Shown piece by piece: positions 1 to 8,760 of a stretch of DNA of 64,000 nt; within the stretch, counting starts at the first letter, position 1, and each line of letters opens with the position of its first letter. Source of the DNA: Campylobacter concisus (GTDB lineage Bacteria; Campylobacterota; Campylobacteria; Campylobacterales; Campylobacteraceae). The translations under genes and the position numbers were made by a program. The notes beneath the pieces were generated by a model. That model was not told the DNA's origin. It saw only the letters and a program-made list of their open reading frames with translations, and searched no databases. The stretch spans positions 434,001-498,000 of the forward strand of contig NZ_PPCE01000009.1 in the NCBI RefSeq assembly GCF_002913715.1, given 5' to 3'.

Positions 1-993
1 CAAAGCTGCGTTGGCGATAGAGTTTATAAAGAAAATTTAAACAAGCTTAGATGGCTTTTGCTAAAAGCATCATTTGCTCCCGAGTTTTATCAAAAAGAGC
101 TTGCAAAGCCAGAGGTTGCTGAGAGCGAAAAAGATGCTAGAATGGAGTATCTTAGATACTGGGCAAACGAGAGCTTATTTAATTTTTTAAAATATAAAAA
201 ATTTATCGAAGCTTACAAAAACGCTCAAACTCCGCTTGTAAAATTTTATGAAAGCCTTGGACTTGATACGCCAAGTGCCGCTTACTACGCAACTAGCGTG
301 GTAAATGAGTTTTTGACTTTTGGTGTCGGTAAAAGTGTAAATAAAGCTAAAATTTTAACACCTGAGCAAAATATGATGGCTCAAAGGATAAATTCCGATG
401 AGCTAGCAAATTTGCTCTACTCGAAAAATTTCAGTACCGCTGAGCTTACAAATTTACTTAATATCGCGCTTTTAAACGAAAAAAGTAGCGATATGATAAA
501 AGAGATCATAAGGCGTGGGGCCGATGTGAATTTGGGCGATGAGACGCCTCTATTTTTTGCTTTAAAAAATATAGAAAATGTAAAAATTTTACTTGCAAAT
601 AAAGCCGATGTAAATCACAAAAATTTCTTTGGAAAAAGTGTACTTTTTTATGCTGTGCAGTTTAGCGATAAGCCACTTTGTGAGCTTTTGCTAAAAAATG
701 GTGCCAATGCCAACGAGAGCTACATAGATGAAAATACCAAGATGAATATGATAAATTTGGGTATGACGCAAGTTGAAGATACATGCGGTCTAGAACATAC
801 AAATAGAAGCGTTTTTATGCATGCAGCAGCTCATGCAACGCCAGAAATTTTAAAACTTTTGATAGATAACGGCGCTGATATCAATGCCACTGATGACGCT
901 GGATTTAACGCGCTTGACTATGCCATGAAAGAACAAAACGAAAAAACGATCAAATTTTTAGAAAATTTGGGTTTAAAACCAAATTTCAATTAG
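1..993 (+). CDS. Ankyrin-repeat protein, 5' end outside the window
   Basis: The reading frame is open from base 1, so the true start lies upstream; a TTG at 58 is only the first start codon in view. The visible N-terminal part is helical and matches nothing I recognise. The C-terminal half carries ankyrin repeats: units around TPLFFALKN, GKSVLFYAVQ, SVFMHAAAHATPEILKLLID and GFNALDYAMKE, each followed by the usual NGADIN/NKADVN-type turn. Ankyrin repeats bind proteins; the partner cannot be inferred. No signal peptide can be judged because the start is missing. It ends 8 bases before the SDR gene, so the two may be cotranscribed. Confidence 0.8.
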   Translation, partial: QSCVGDRVYKENLNKLRWLLLKASFAPEFYQKELAKPEVAESEKDARMEYLRYWANESLFNFLKYKKFIEAYKNAQTPLVKFYESLGLDTPSAAYYATSVVNEFLTFGVGKSVNKAKILTPEQNMMAQRINSDELANLLYSKNFSTAELTNLLNIALLNEKSSDMIKEIIRRGADVNLGDETPLFFALKNIENVKILLANKADVNHKNFFGKSVLFYAVQFSDKPLCELLLKNGANANESYIDENTKMNMINLGMTQVEDTCGLEHTNRSVFMHAAAHATPEILKLLIDNGADINATDDAGFNALDYAMKEQNEKTIKFLENLGLKPNFN

Positions 994-1001
994 GAAAAAT
1001 C

Positions 1002-1748
1002 ATGAAAAAGACAGCTTTTGTAACTGGTGCAACATCTGGATTTGGCGAGGCGATCGCCAGAAGACTCTCAAAAGAGGGCTACAAGATAGTCGCTCTTGCA
1101 AGGCGAGAAGATAGGCTAAAGAAGCTTGCAAGCGAGCTTGGCGATACGCATATTATCGTAGCTGACATACGCGACAAAGAGGCTGTTTTTAAAGCGGTCG
1201 AGAGCCTGCCTGATAAATTTAAGGATATCGAAGTGCTTGTAAATAACGCTGGTATGGCACTTGGGCTTGAAAAGACGATAGATGCGAAGGTAGAGGACTT
1301 TGAGGCGATGATAGACACCAACGTCAAGGGTCTTATCTACTCGACAAAGGCGGTTTTGCCACTACTTTATAAGCAAGAAAAGGGCTATATCTTTAATATT
1401 GGCTCGACAGCTGGCTCATGGCCATATCCTGGAAGTAACGTTTATGGTGCTACAAAGGCCTTTGTAAAGCAGTTTAGCCTAAATTTAAGAAACGATCTAG
1501 TTGGTACAAATATCAGGGTGACAAACATTGAGCCAGGGCTTTGTAAGACTGAATTTAGCGAGGTTAGATTTAGAGGAGATAAAGCAAAGGCGGATAGTCT
1601 TTATGAAAATACAAATTTCATCACATCTGAGGATATCGCGACGATTTTGGTAAATTGTCTAGATATGCCTGGAAGTGTTAATATAAATAGAGTCGAAGTC
1701 ATGGCGAACACGCAGACTTGGGCTGGACTTGCGATAGAAAAATTTTAA
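1002..1748 (+). CDS. SDR-family NAD(P)-dependent oxidoreductase (YdfG-like)
   Basis: A cytosolic short-chain dehydrogenase of 248 residues, the family's usual length. It has the Rossmann cofactor motif TGATSGFG (residues 8-15), the structural NNAG motif (81-84), and the catalytic Ser135, Tyr148 and Lys152 in the order expected. Overall it resembles YdfG, which oxidises serine, threonine and other 3-hydroxy acids with NADP; ALARRxDRL after the second strand fits NADP preference. The substrate is inferred from family resemblance only. ATG start after a purine-rich AGGAAAAATC. The next gene begins 9 bases downstream, suggesting an operon. Confidence 0.88.
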   Translation: MKKTAFVTGATSGFGEAIARRLSKEGYKIVALARREDRLKKLASELGDTHIIVADIRDKEAVFKAVESLPDKFKDIEVLVNNAGMALGLEKTIDAKVEDFEAMIDTNVKGLIYSTKAVLPLLYKQEKGYIFNIGSTAGSWPYPGSNVYGATKAFVKQFSLNLRNDLVGTNIRVTNIEPGLCKTEFSEVRFRGDKAKADSLYENTNFITSEDIATILVNCLDMPGSVNINRVEVMANTQTWAGLAIEKF

Positions 1749-1757
1749 GGAGTTCTT

Positions 1758-3452
1758 GTGAGACAAATTTTATTATTACTTTTTTTTAGCGTTGCGCTTT
1801 TTGGTGTCGATCCAGAAGTGGCAAAGAGAAACGCTGAAATTTATGGCGTATTCACGCTTATACCGCCTGTTGTGGCAATAGCACTTGCTTTTATTACAAA
1901 AGACGTCATCTTGTCGCTATTTATAGGTGTTTTTAGCGGAACTTTTCTCATAAATATCATCAATGAAAATATCTTTATGGGTATCGTAAAAGGCTTTACA
2001 GGCATCGTTTCAAGAGTTGTTGAATCAATGGCTGATAAGACTGATTCAGGAATTTTACTTCAAGTGCTTTGTATCGGTGGTGTGGTCGCACTCATTACAA
2101 AGATGGGTGGCACAAAGGCGGTTGCTCTTTGGCTTAGTAAAAAGGCAAAAAGCGGCATCTCAGCTCAAATTTCAACATGGCTCATGGGAATTTTTGTATT
2201 TTTTGATGACTATGCAAATGCCCTAATTGTAGGCCCTATAATGAGACCGATAAGCGATAAATTTAAAATAAGCCGTGAAAAGCTAGCCTTTATCATTGAT
2301 GCTACCGCAGCACCGATCGCTGGTATTGCTATCATCTCGACATGGGTTGGTCTTGAGGTTTCACTAATTGAAAAGGGCTATGAGCTAGTTGGAGAGACTG
2401 GAATTAACGCTTATTCTATATTTATCGAGACAATTCCATATAGATTTTACAACCTTTTTATACTATTTTTCATAGTTTGTACCGCCTTGATGCAGCGCGA
2501 ATACGGCCCAATGCTATTAGCTGAAAGACGTGCTAGAAGAGGCGAGCTTCACTCAGGTAAAACTCAAATCCAAGATCTTGAAGATAAAACACTTGAGCCA
2601 AAAGAGGGCGTAAAATTAAGCGCTGCAAATGCTGTTGTGCCACTTCTTGTGCTGGTCATTGGCGCATTTACTAGTTTTTACTTTAGTGGTCTTGCTGCAC
2701 TTGAGGGCGATGCTCTTAAAAATGCACTTGCTAATCCACTTTCATTTTCTACATTTAAAGATACTTTTGGCGCAGCAGACTCAGCTACATCACTATTTCA
2801 AGCAGCGTTACTTGCTAGTATCGTAGCTATCACAATGGGTGTTTGGCGTAAAATTTTTGACGTAAAAGAGGCTATCAGCACATGGGTAAAGGGCTGGAAG
2901 ACTATGATAATTACGGTTGTGATTTTACTTCTTGCATGGAGCCTTAGTGCTGTTATTAAAGAGCTTGGCACATCAAGATATTTGGTTGATTTATTAAGCT
3001 CTTCTACACCTAAATTTATATTGCCAGTTGCTGTTTTTATCCTTGGTTCATTTATTAGCTTCTCAACTGGAACAAGCTACGGCACGATGGGAATTTTAAT
3101 GCCTCTAGCTATCCCACTAGCTTATGCTGTCGGCAAAAACTACGGCCTAGAGGGCGATGCGATGCATGCATATATGATCGTAAATATTTCAGGCGTACTT
3201 ACAGGTGCGATCTTTGGCGATCACTGCTCACCGATATCGGATACTACGATACTTTCATCAATGGGCGCAGGATGTAACCATATCGATCACGTCTCAACTC
3301 AAATGGTATATGCACTTAGTGTTTGTGCGGTTTGTGTGCTAGTTGGTTACTTGCCGGTTGCACTTGGTCTTAGTGTTTGGATCGCGCTTCCTTGCGGATT
3401 TTTAGCGATTTGGGCGCTAGTTAGATTTGTTGGAAAGAAAGTAGAAGCATAA
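1758..3452 (+). CDS. NhaC-family Na+/H+ antiporter
   Basis: A 564-residue inner-membrane protein with about a dozen hydrophobic segments and a short N-terminal signal-like stretch (LLLLFFSVALFG). The conserved core of NhaC-type exchangers is visible: FFDDYANALIVGPIMRPISD near residue 150, FSTGTSYGTMGILMPLAIPL near 438, and FGDHCSPISDTTILSS near 490. The family exchanges sodium for protons, and some members carry malate/lactate or amino acids, so the ion is a family-level assignment. Start is GTG with GGAG 10 bases upstream. The trmA gene begins 2 bases after its stop, indicating tight coupling. Confidence 0.87.
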   Translation: MRQILLLLFFSVALFGVDPEVAKRNAEIYGVFTLIPPVVAIALAFITKDVILSLFIGVFSGTFLINIINENIFMGIVKGFTGIVSRVVESMADKTDSGILLQVLCIGGVVALITKMGGTKAVALWLSKKAKSGISAQISTWLMGIFVFFDDYANALIVGPIMRPISDKFKISREKLAFIIDATAAPIAGIAIISTWVGLEVSLIEKGYELVGETGINAYSIFIETIPYRFYNLFILFFIVCTALMQREYGPMLLAERRARRGELHSGKTQIQDLEDKTLEPKEGVKLSAANAVVPLLVLVIGAFTSFYFSGLAALEGDALKNALANPLSFSTFKDTFGAADSATSLFQAALLASIVAITMGVWRKIFDVKEAISTWVKGWKTMIITVVILLLAWSLSAVIKELGTSRYLVDLLSSSTPKFILPVAVFILGSFISFSTGTSYGTMGILMPLAIPLAYAVGKNYGLEGDAMHAYMIVNISGVLTGAIFGDHCSPISDTTILSSMGAGCNHIDHVSTQMVYALSVCAVCVLVGYLPVALGLSVWIALPCGFLAIWALVRFVGKKVEA

Positions 3453-3454
3453 AT

Positions 3455-4564
3455 TTGGATTGTAATTATTTAAAAGAGTGCGGCTCTTGCACTCTTTTTG
3501 CCCCTTATGATGAGCAAATTTTATTTAAAACTGACCTTGTAAAACAAAATTTTTCAGAGTTTTATGATGGTGAGTTTGATGTTTTTAGCTCACCACCAAA
3601 ACACTACCGCACGAGAGCTGAGTTTGGCATCTGGCATGAAGGCAGCAAGCTTAGCTACACGATGCATGCAAGCGAAAAGGGTAAAAAGGTCTTTATAGAT
3701 GATTGTCCAAAGGTTTGCGAGCAAATTTCAGATCTCATGCCAAGCTTGCTTTATGGCTTACAAGAGAACGAAATACTGCGCGCAAAGCTTTTTGGAGTGG
3801 AATTTATCTCTTGTAAAAGCGGTATTTTGGTCACACTTCTTTACCATAAAAGACTTGATGGCGAGTTTGAGGCGGCTATGAAAATTTTAGCTAACAAGCT
3901 TAATGTCACCATACTTGCTAGATCTCGTGGGCAAAAGCTGCTAAGTGGTGAGCTAAATTTGATTGATGAGCTAGACGTTGGCGGTGAAATTTATAAATTT
4001 AGCCTATCTGAAAATGCCTTTATCCAGCCAAATAGAGCCGTAAATGAAAAGATGATTGCTTGGGCAAAAGAGTGTGTGCAAGGCGGTGCTGACCTCCTTG
4101 AGCTCTACTGCGGACATGGAAATTTTACTATTCCGCTTTCGTTTAAATTTAATAATGTACTTGCCACTGAAATTTCAAAAAGCTCGATCGCAAATGCCTT
4201 TAAAAACTGCGAGCTAAACAAGGCTAAAAATATCAAATTTTTGCGTATGGATGCTGACGAGCTTATGGGCGCATTTGCTGGAATTAGGGAATTTAATAGG
4301 CTCAAGGATATAAATTTAAGCGATTTTAACTTCTCTCACGTCCTTGTTGATCCGCCTCGTGCAGGACTAAGCGAAAGTGTCGTAAATTTCATCAAAAATT
4401 TTAAAAACATCATCTATATATCGTGCAATCCAGAGACTCTAAAAGAAAATTTAAAAGAGCTTACTAAAAGCCATAAAGTGATAAAATTTGCGCTCTTTGA
4501 TCAGTTTGCCAACACTCATCACATCGAGTGTGGCGTGCTACTTGAGGCAAAAGATAAATTTTAA
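3455..4564 (+). CDS. trmA: tRNA (uracil-5-)-methyltransferase TrmA
   Basis: Makes the conserved m5U54 (ribothymidine) of the tRNA T-loop, using SAM. 369 residues, the length of the TrmA branch. The SAM-binding motif LYCGHGNFTIPL is near residue 214, the DPPRAGL motif near 302, and the catalytic nucleophile lies in ISCNPETL near 325. The N-terminus has three cysteines (MDCNYLKECGSC), reminiscent of the cluster motif in RlmD/RumA relatives, but only partly conserved. The start is TTG two bases after the antiporter stop; no ATG nearby would retain the N-terminal block, so this start is likely but not certain. Confidence 0.9.
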   Translation: MDCNYLKECGSCTLFAPYDEQILFKTDLVKQNFSEFYDGEFDVFSSPPKHYRTRAEFGIWHEGSKLSYTMHASEKGKKVFIDDCPKVCEQISDLMPSLLYGLQENEILRAKLFGVEFISCKSGILVTLLYHKRLDGEFEAAMKILANKLNVTILARSRGQKLLSGELNLIDELDVGGEIYKFSLSENAFIQPNRAVNEKMIAWAKECVQGGADLLELYCGHGNFTIPLSFKFNNVLATEISKSSIANAFKNCELNKAKNIKFLRMDADELMGAFAGIREFNRLKDINLSDFNFSHVLVDPPRAGLSESVVNFIKNFKNIIYISCNPETLKENLKELTKSHKVIKFALFDQFANTHHIECGVLLEAKDKF

Positions 4565-4572
4565 AAGGAAAG

Positions 4573-5790
4573 TTGAAAATGGTTTCATTAAACAAAATAA
4601 TCCAAGCAAAGATAACGATCGGTCACTTTGTAAATAAAACTCCGTTTGCGCTAAGTGCAAAACTTAGCAAAATTTTAGGCGCAAATGTCTATCTAAAAGA
4701 GGAAAATTTACAACGAACCGGAGCTTATAAGATAAGAGGCGCTTACAATAAAATAGCTAGCCTAAGCGAGGAGGAGCGAAAACGTGGCGTCGTGGCTGCA
4801 AGCGCTGGCAATCACGCTCAAGGTGTGGCGATAAGCGCAAAAGAATTTGGCGTGCATGCTTGCATCGTCATGCCAGAATCAACCCCACTTCTAAAGGTAG
4901 CTGGCACGAAGGATCTTGGCGCTGAAGTGATCTTAAAAGGTGATAACTTTGATGAGGCGTATGAATTTGCAGTAAATTACGCCAAAGAAAAAGATATGAC
5001 CTTTGTTCATCCATTTAACGATGAGTACGTCATGGCAGGGCAGGGCACTGTGGGTCTTGAGATGCTTGATGAGATAAGCGACCTTGATATGGTTGTAGTG
5101 CCAGTTGGCGGTGGTGGCTTAGCTAGTGGTGTGGCAAGCTGTATAAAACAAGTAAATCCAAAAACTAAAGTCGTTTGCGTCGGTGCAAAGGGCGCTCCAG
5201 CGATGTTTAATAGCTACGGCGCTAAAAAGAGCATAAACTCAAAGTCAGTTCGCACCATAGCTGATGGCATTGCTGTGCGTGACGCGAGCGAGATAACGCT
5301 TAAAAATATCGTTGAGTGCGTGGATGAGTTTGTGCAGGTCGATGATGAGGAGATCGCAACTGCGATTTTGTTCTTGCTAGAGACGCAAAAGATCGTAGTT
5401 GAGGGAGCTGGCGCAGCTGGCGTGGCAGCACTTATGCATGATAAGATCAAATTTAAAAAAGGCGCAAAGATAGGTGTGGTGCTAAGTGGTGGAAATATCG
5501 ATGTTCAGGTGCTTTCTATCATCATCGAAAAGGGTCTTATCAAGTCTCACCGCAAGATGACCTTGCAAATCACGCTTGTAGATAAGCCAGGAGCGCTAAT
5601 GAGCCTAACTGATAGTCTAAAATCAGCAAATGCAAACATCGTCAAAATCGACTACGATCGCTTCTCAACAAGGCTTGATTACGGTGATGCTAATATCACG
5701 ATCACGCTTGAGACAAAGGGTCTTGAGCATCAAGAAAAGATCAAAGAAGTGCTTGAAAAAAGTGGTTTTTCATTTTCTCAATTGTTTTAA
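4573..5790 (+). CDS. ilvA: Threonine dehydratase (IlvA/TdcB type with ACT domain)
   Basis: PLP enzyme deaminating threonine to 2-oxobutyrate, the first step to isoleucine. The PLP lysine is in RTGAYKIRGA near residue 50, and the phosphate-binding glycine loop is VPVGGGGLASG near 175. The catalytic domain covers about residues 10-320, and a single ACT-like regulatory domain (LQITLVDKPGALMSL onward) fills the C-terminus. At 405 residues it is the short one-ACT form rather than the long two-ACT IlvA of E. coli, so it may be biosynthetic or catabolic. Start is TTG 4573, or ATG 4579 two codons later; AAGGAAAG upstream suits either. Confidence 0.88.
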   Translation: MKMVSLNKIIQAKITIGHFVNKTPFALSAKLSKILGANVYLKEENLQRTGAYKIRGAYNKIASLSEEERKRGVVAASAGNHAQGVAISAKEFGVHACIVMPESTPLLKVAGTKDLGAEVILKGDNFDEAYEFAVNYAKEKDMTFVHPFNDEYVMAGQGTVGLEMLDEISDLDMVVVPVGGGGLASGVASCIKQVNPKTKVVCVGAKGAPAMFNSYGAKKSINSKSVRTIADGIAVRDASEITLKNIVECVDEFVQVDDEEIATAILFLLETQKIVVEGAGAAGVAALMHDKIKFKKGAKIGVVLSGGNIDVQVLSIIIEKGLIKSHRKMTLQITLVDKPGALMSLTDSLKSANANIVKIDYDRFSTRLDYGDANITITLETKGLEHQEKIKEVLEKSGFSFSQLF

Positions 5791-5895
5791 ATATTTTTTG
5801 CTTTTTTGTGGATTTCAAGATAGCAAAAAAAACAAGCTAAAATTCCTTTTGCTTTACAAATTTAAGCTAAAATAGCAAGCTTTAAAGGAGAAAAA

Positions 5896-6591
5896 ATGAG
5901 CGAATATGCAAATTTGATATTAGCTATCTTACTAGCTGTTTTGGCATTTGCATTTTATAGGTCAAATAAGGCGTTAAAAAAGGCAAAAGATGATAGCGAA
6001 AATCTCTCAGTCAGCACTGAAATTTCGCAGCTAAAAAGCATCGGCGAGCTTTCAGTTTTTCAAGTATATAGCAAAGAGATCGTTACAAAGACAGATCATG
6101 CGTTTGGAAATTTTGGCAAAGAGTATCTAAGATGGCTAATAAGTGAGAAGAAGCTTTCGATGATATTTGAGTTTGAGATAAATTTCATCTACGATCTAAC
6201 TAGCCCAAAGCTCGAGATCACGCAGATCGCAAACTCTAGCTATAAGATAAAAATGCCTCCTTGCAAGTATAAATTCTCAATTGCCGATATGAAATTTTAC
6301 GATGAGAAAAACGGCAAATTTATACCATTTTTGCTGCCTGACTCGCTAAATGGCTTTTTTGGTAGCACTTTTACAGAAGAAGATAAAAATAGGCTAATAG
6401 AAGAAGCTAGAAACGAAGTCAAAAAGATGAGCGTTCGCCTTATCTCGCAGCTTCAAAGTAAAATTCATAAATCAGCTCGCGATACGCTTGAAGCGATCGC
6501 AAAGAGCTTTGGGGCAAACAAAGTTGAGTTTATTTTTGACGATAACGATGAGCAGATCAGCTCACAACTAAATTTAGAAAATATTGCATAA
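5896..6591 (+). CDS. Membrane-anchored DUF4230-like protein
   Basis: A 231-residue protein of unknown function. One N-terminal membrane segment (NLILAILLAVLAFAFY, residues 6-21) is followed by a charged linker and a domain resembling DUF4230: an early SIGELSVFQVY stretch, a KKLSMIFEFEINFIYDL strand pair, and a late helix with repeated charged residues before a KVEFIFDD end. That layout suggests a membrane-tethered soluble domain, but I cannot name a role. ATG start with AAAGGAG 6 bases upstream. It stands between ilvA and the Dyp-type peroxidase gene; the 20-base gap downstream suggests joint transcription with the latter. Confidence 0.7.
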   Translation: MSEYANLILAILLAVLAFAFYRSNKALKKAKDDSENLSVSTEISQLKSIGELSVFQVYSKEIVTKTDHAFGNFGKEYLRWLISEKKLSMIFEFEINFIYDLTSPKLEITQIANSSYKIKMPPCKYKFSIADMKFYDEKNGKFIPFLLPDSLNGFFGSTFTEEDKNRLIEEARNEVKKMSVRLISQLQSKIHKSARDTLEAIAKSFGANKVEFIFDDNDEQISSQLNLENIA

Positions 6592-6610
6592 AACTTAAAA
6601 AGGAGAAAAA

Positions 6611-7534
6611 ATGAGCGTAAATTCACAGGAAGTCACGCAGACACCAGGCAACAACACAGTCTTTCAAACTTGGGTTTTAACAGCTGACAAAAAGGCTTGT
6701 AAAGAGGGTTTTGCCGAGCTTTGCGCCTTGGTTGTAAATTTAAATAAAACTGCCAAGATTAGATTTGGCGCAAATGAAAATGTAAACTGCGTTCTTGGTG
6801 TGGGTCATGATGCTTGGAAAAAGCTTGAAATTTCAAAAGATCTACCAAAAGAGCTTGTAAATTTTAAAGCTATCAAAGGTGACAAACACGAGGCTGTTAG
6901 TACAAAGGGCGATATCCACATCCATATCCGCGCCTTAAATGCGCCCGATTGCTTCGATATGGCTCAAGCGATAAAGTCTGTACTTTTTAAATTTGCAGAG
7001 CTTACAGACGAGACGCAAGGCTTTAAGTATCATGACGGTAGGGCGATAATAGGCTTTGTTGATGGCACTGAAAATCCTGAGGGCGAGGAGAGAGACTTCT
7101 TTGCTAAAGTTGGCGATGAGGACGCTAAATTTAAAGGCGGCAGCTACGTTTTTGTACAAAAATATTTCCATAATATGAAAGATTGGAACGCTACAAGCGT
7201 AAGTGAGCAAGAAAAGGTAATAGGTCGCTCAAAAGAGCTTGACATCGAGATGAGCGAAGATGTAAAACCTACAAATTCGCACTCAGCTGCTGCAAACGTA
7301 GGAGATGATAAAAAGGTCGTACGTGGTAATATGCCATTTACTGAAGGTAGTAAAACTGGCACTTACTTCATCGCTTATGCGAGCACATTTTCAACGGTTG
7401 AGCTTATGCTTAAAAAGATGTTCATCGGCGAGCCAAAGGGCAACTCAGATAGGCTGCTTGACTTTAGTACGCCAGTAACTGGTGCCTTATATTTTGTGCC
7501 AACAGTTGATATGCTAAGCGATTATGAGGGCTAA
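6611..7534 (+). CDS. Dyp-type haem peroxidase (YfeX-like)
   Basis: A 307-residue dye-decolorising-type peroxidase. The hallmark GxxDG motif is present as GFVDGTENPEG around residues 147-157, with the distal Asp; His224 in TNSHSAAA fits the proximal haem ligand, and the distal Arg sits in the RGNMPF neighbourhood near 240. No signal peptide is seen, so it is probably cytosolic, like YfeX/EfeB-class relatives lacking Tat signals. The family reduces hydrogen peroxide using haem; the physiological electron donor is unknown. Strong AGGAG precedes the ATG. A hairpin at 7543-7560 followed by TTTT probably ends the transcript. Confidence 0.9.
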   Translation: MSVNSQEVTQTPGNNTVFQTWVLTADKKACKEGFAELCALVVNLNKTAKIRFGANENVNCVLGVGHDAWKKLEISKDLPKELVNFKAIKGDKHEAVSTKGDIHIHIRALNAPDCFDMAQAIKSVLFKFAELTDETQGFKYHDGRAIIGFVDGTENPEGEERDFFAKVGDEDAKFKGGSYVFVQKYFHNMKDWNATSVSEQEKVIGRSKELDIEMSEDVKPTNSHSAAANVGDDKKVVRGNMPFTEGSKTGTYFIAYASTFSTVELMLKKMFIGEPKGNSDRLLDFSTPVTGALYFVPTVDMLSDYEG

Positions 7535-7542
7535 AATTAAAT

Positions 7543-7564
7543 GGGTGAGGCGACTTGCCCTTTT
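7543..7564 (+). terminator. Likely terminator after the Dyp-type peroxidase gene
   Basis: GGGTGAG pairs with CTTGCCC (two G-U pairs) around a GCGA loop, followed by TTTT. It lies 8 bases past the peroxidase stop. The stem is short, so strength is uncertain. Confidence 0.5.
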
Positions 7565-7579
7565 AAATTTTAAATAAAA

Positions 7580-8002
7580 ATGCCAGAGTGGTTTATTTAC
7601 GCAGCTCTTTCAGCTGTTTTTGCTGCACTTACAGCGATCTTTGCAAAGCTTGGTGTAAAGGACATTGACAGTGATTTTGCAACATTTATAAGAACGATTG
7701 TCGTCATTTTGATGCTTGTTTTGCTTTTAAGTGTGGCTAAAAAATGGCAACCGTTAAACTCACTAAGCCCTAAAAACTGGCTCTTTCTCATACTAAGTGG
7801 CATAGCAACTGGGCTTTCGTGGCTCATGTATTTTAAAGCTATGCAGGTAGGCAAGGTTTATCAAGTGGCATTAGTCGATAAATTTAGTGTTGTGCTGGCT
7901 ATCATTTTGGCTGTCATCTTTCTTGGTGAGAGGCTAAATTTAAAAGAAATTTTAGCCATCTGTCTTATCGTGTCTGGTGTATTTTTACTCATTTTTAAAT
8001 AA
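7580..8002 (+). CDS. Half-size EamA/DMT-family membrane transporter
   Basis: A 140-residue hydrophobic protein with about five membrane segments, one EamA-type repeat of the drug/metabolite transporter superfamily. The start FAALTAIFAKLG and the end SVVLAIILAVIFLGERL followed by ILAICLIVSGVFLLIF are typical of one repeat. Full-length DMT proteins have two such repeats in about 300 residues, so this is a single-unit form that must presumably dimerise. Substrate unknown. ATG start with no strong ribosome site (TAAATAAAAATG), so expression may be low or depend on readthrough from the peroxidase gene. Confidence 0.82.
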   Translation: MPEWFIYAALSAVFAALTAIFAKLGVKDIDSDFATFIRTIVVILMLVLLLSVAKKWQPLNSLSPKNWLFLILSGIATGLSWLMYFKAMQVGKVYQVALVDKFSVVLAIILAVIFLGERLNLKEILAICLIVSGVFLLIFK

Positions 8003-8100
8003 AATTTCCTGCATTATTCTTAAATTATATTTTTAATTTTAATTTGTAATTAATTAAAAAGCTCCTAAAATTTGAACAATTTCATTTTGAAGGGAGAAAT

Positions 8101-8676
8101 ATGAAAGAAATCATTCTATCAACCATCGTGGCTTGTGCGGCATTTGGTGCTAGTGTAAACTACACAGATGTTGTAAAAGATGTTTACGGTAATGTTAGCT
8201 CAACAAAAAGTATAGGCAGACTGCTACCAACCAACGCAGTTGAAATTTTACAAACAAGCGGTGACAGAGCGCAAATTAAAGTAAAAGGCTATCAAAATCC
8301 AGCCGTTAGCAACGTAGTTTATTTTGCTGATGGCGCGAGGATTATCTCGGTGGCATTTGCAAAAACTGCACCTTTTGATATTAAAGTGATCAAAGAGGGC
8401 AAAAACGGCAAATGGAATGAAGTAGAAACAACAGTTTTTGTTCAAAAAGATGGCTTTAGCACTGACGTAAACGCAATGTTTGCAAAAGCTGACAAGATGT
8501 ATAAAGAGAGCTGTGGTGTTTGCCATGCGTTGCCTCAAACCACACATTTCAACGCAAACCAATGGCCGTCACTTCTAAAATCAATGATCGGCAGAACCGC
8601 AATAGAGAAAAAAGACGAGTGGTTGGTTGTTGAATACCTTCAAAAACACTCATCTGACGTAAACCTAGGTAAATAA
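8101..8676 (+). CDS. Periplasmic monoheme cytochrome c, partner of the TorA/BisC-type reductase
   Basis: A 191-residue exported protein with a Sec signal peptide (MKEIILSTIVACAAFGA) and one CxxCH haem site, Cys138-Cys141-His142, in ESCGVCHALPQTTHF. The region after the haem (NANQWPSLLKSM) resembles the C-terminal haem domain of TorC, which hands electrons to TorA. The first 130 residues are a beta-rich domain with no haem site. It lies 84 bases upstream of the molybdoenzyme gene, the arrangement seen in C. jejuni, and most likely passes electrons to that enzyme. GGGAGAA precedes the ATG. Confidence 0.85.
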   Translation: MKEIILSTIVACAAFGASVNYTDVVKDVYGNVSSTKSIGRLLPTNAVEILQTSGDRAQIKVKGYQNPAVSNVVYFADGARIISVAFAKTAPFDIKVIKEGKNGKWNEVETTVFVQKDGFSTDVNAMFAKADKMYKESCGVCHALPQTTHFNANQWPSLLKSMIGRTAIEKKDEWLVVEYLQKHSSDVNLGK

Positions 8677-8760
8677 GCAAAACTTTTGTAGCGGCGAGTA
8701 AAAACAAATATTAAAGTTTAGCTTATTCAAAAGAAAACTTAAAAATGAAAGGGAGATAAG

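Noticed and set aside
8248-8562. Minus-strand frame of 104 codons over the cytochrome gene
   Set aside because: Fully inside a gene with clear signal peptide and haem motif; composition is that of an antisense shadow.
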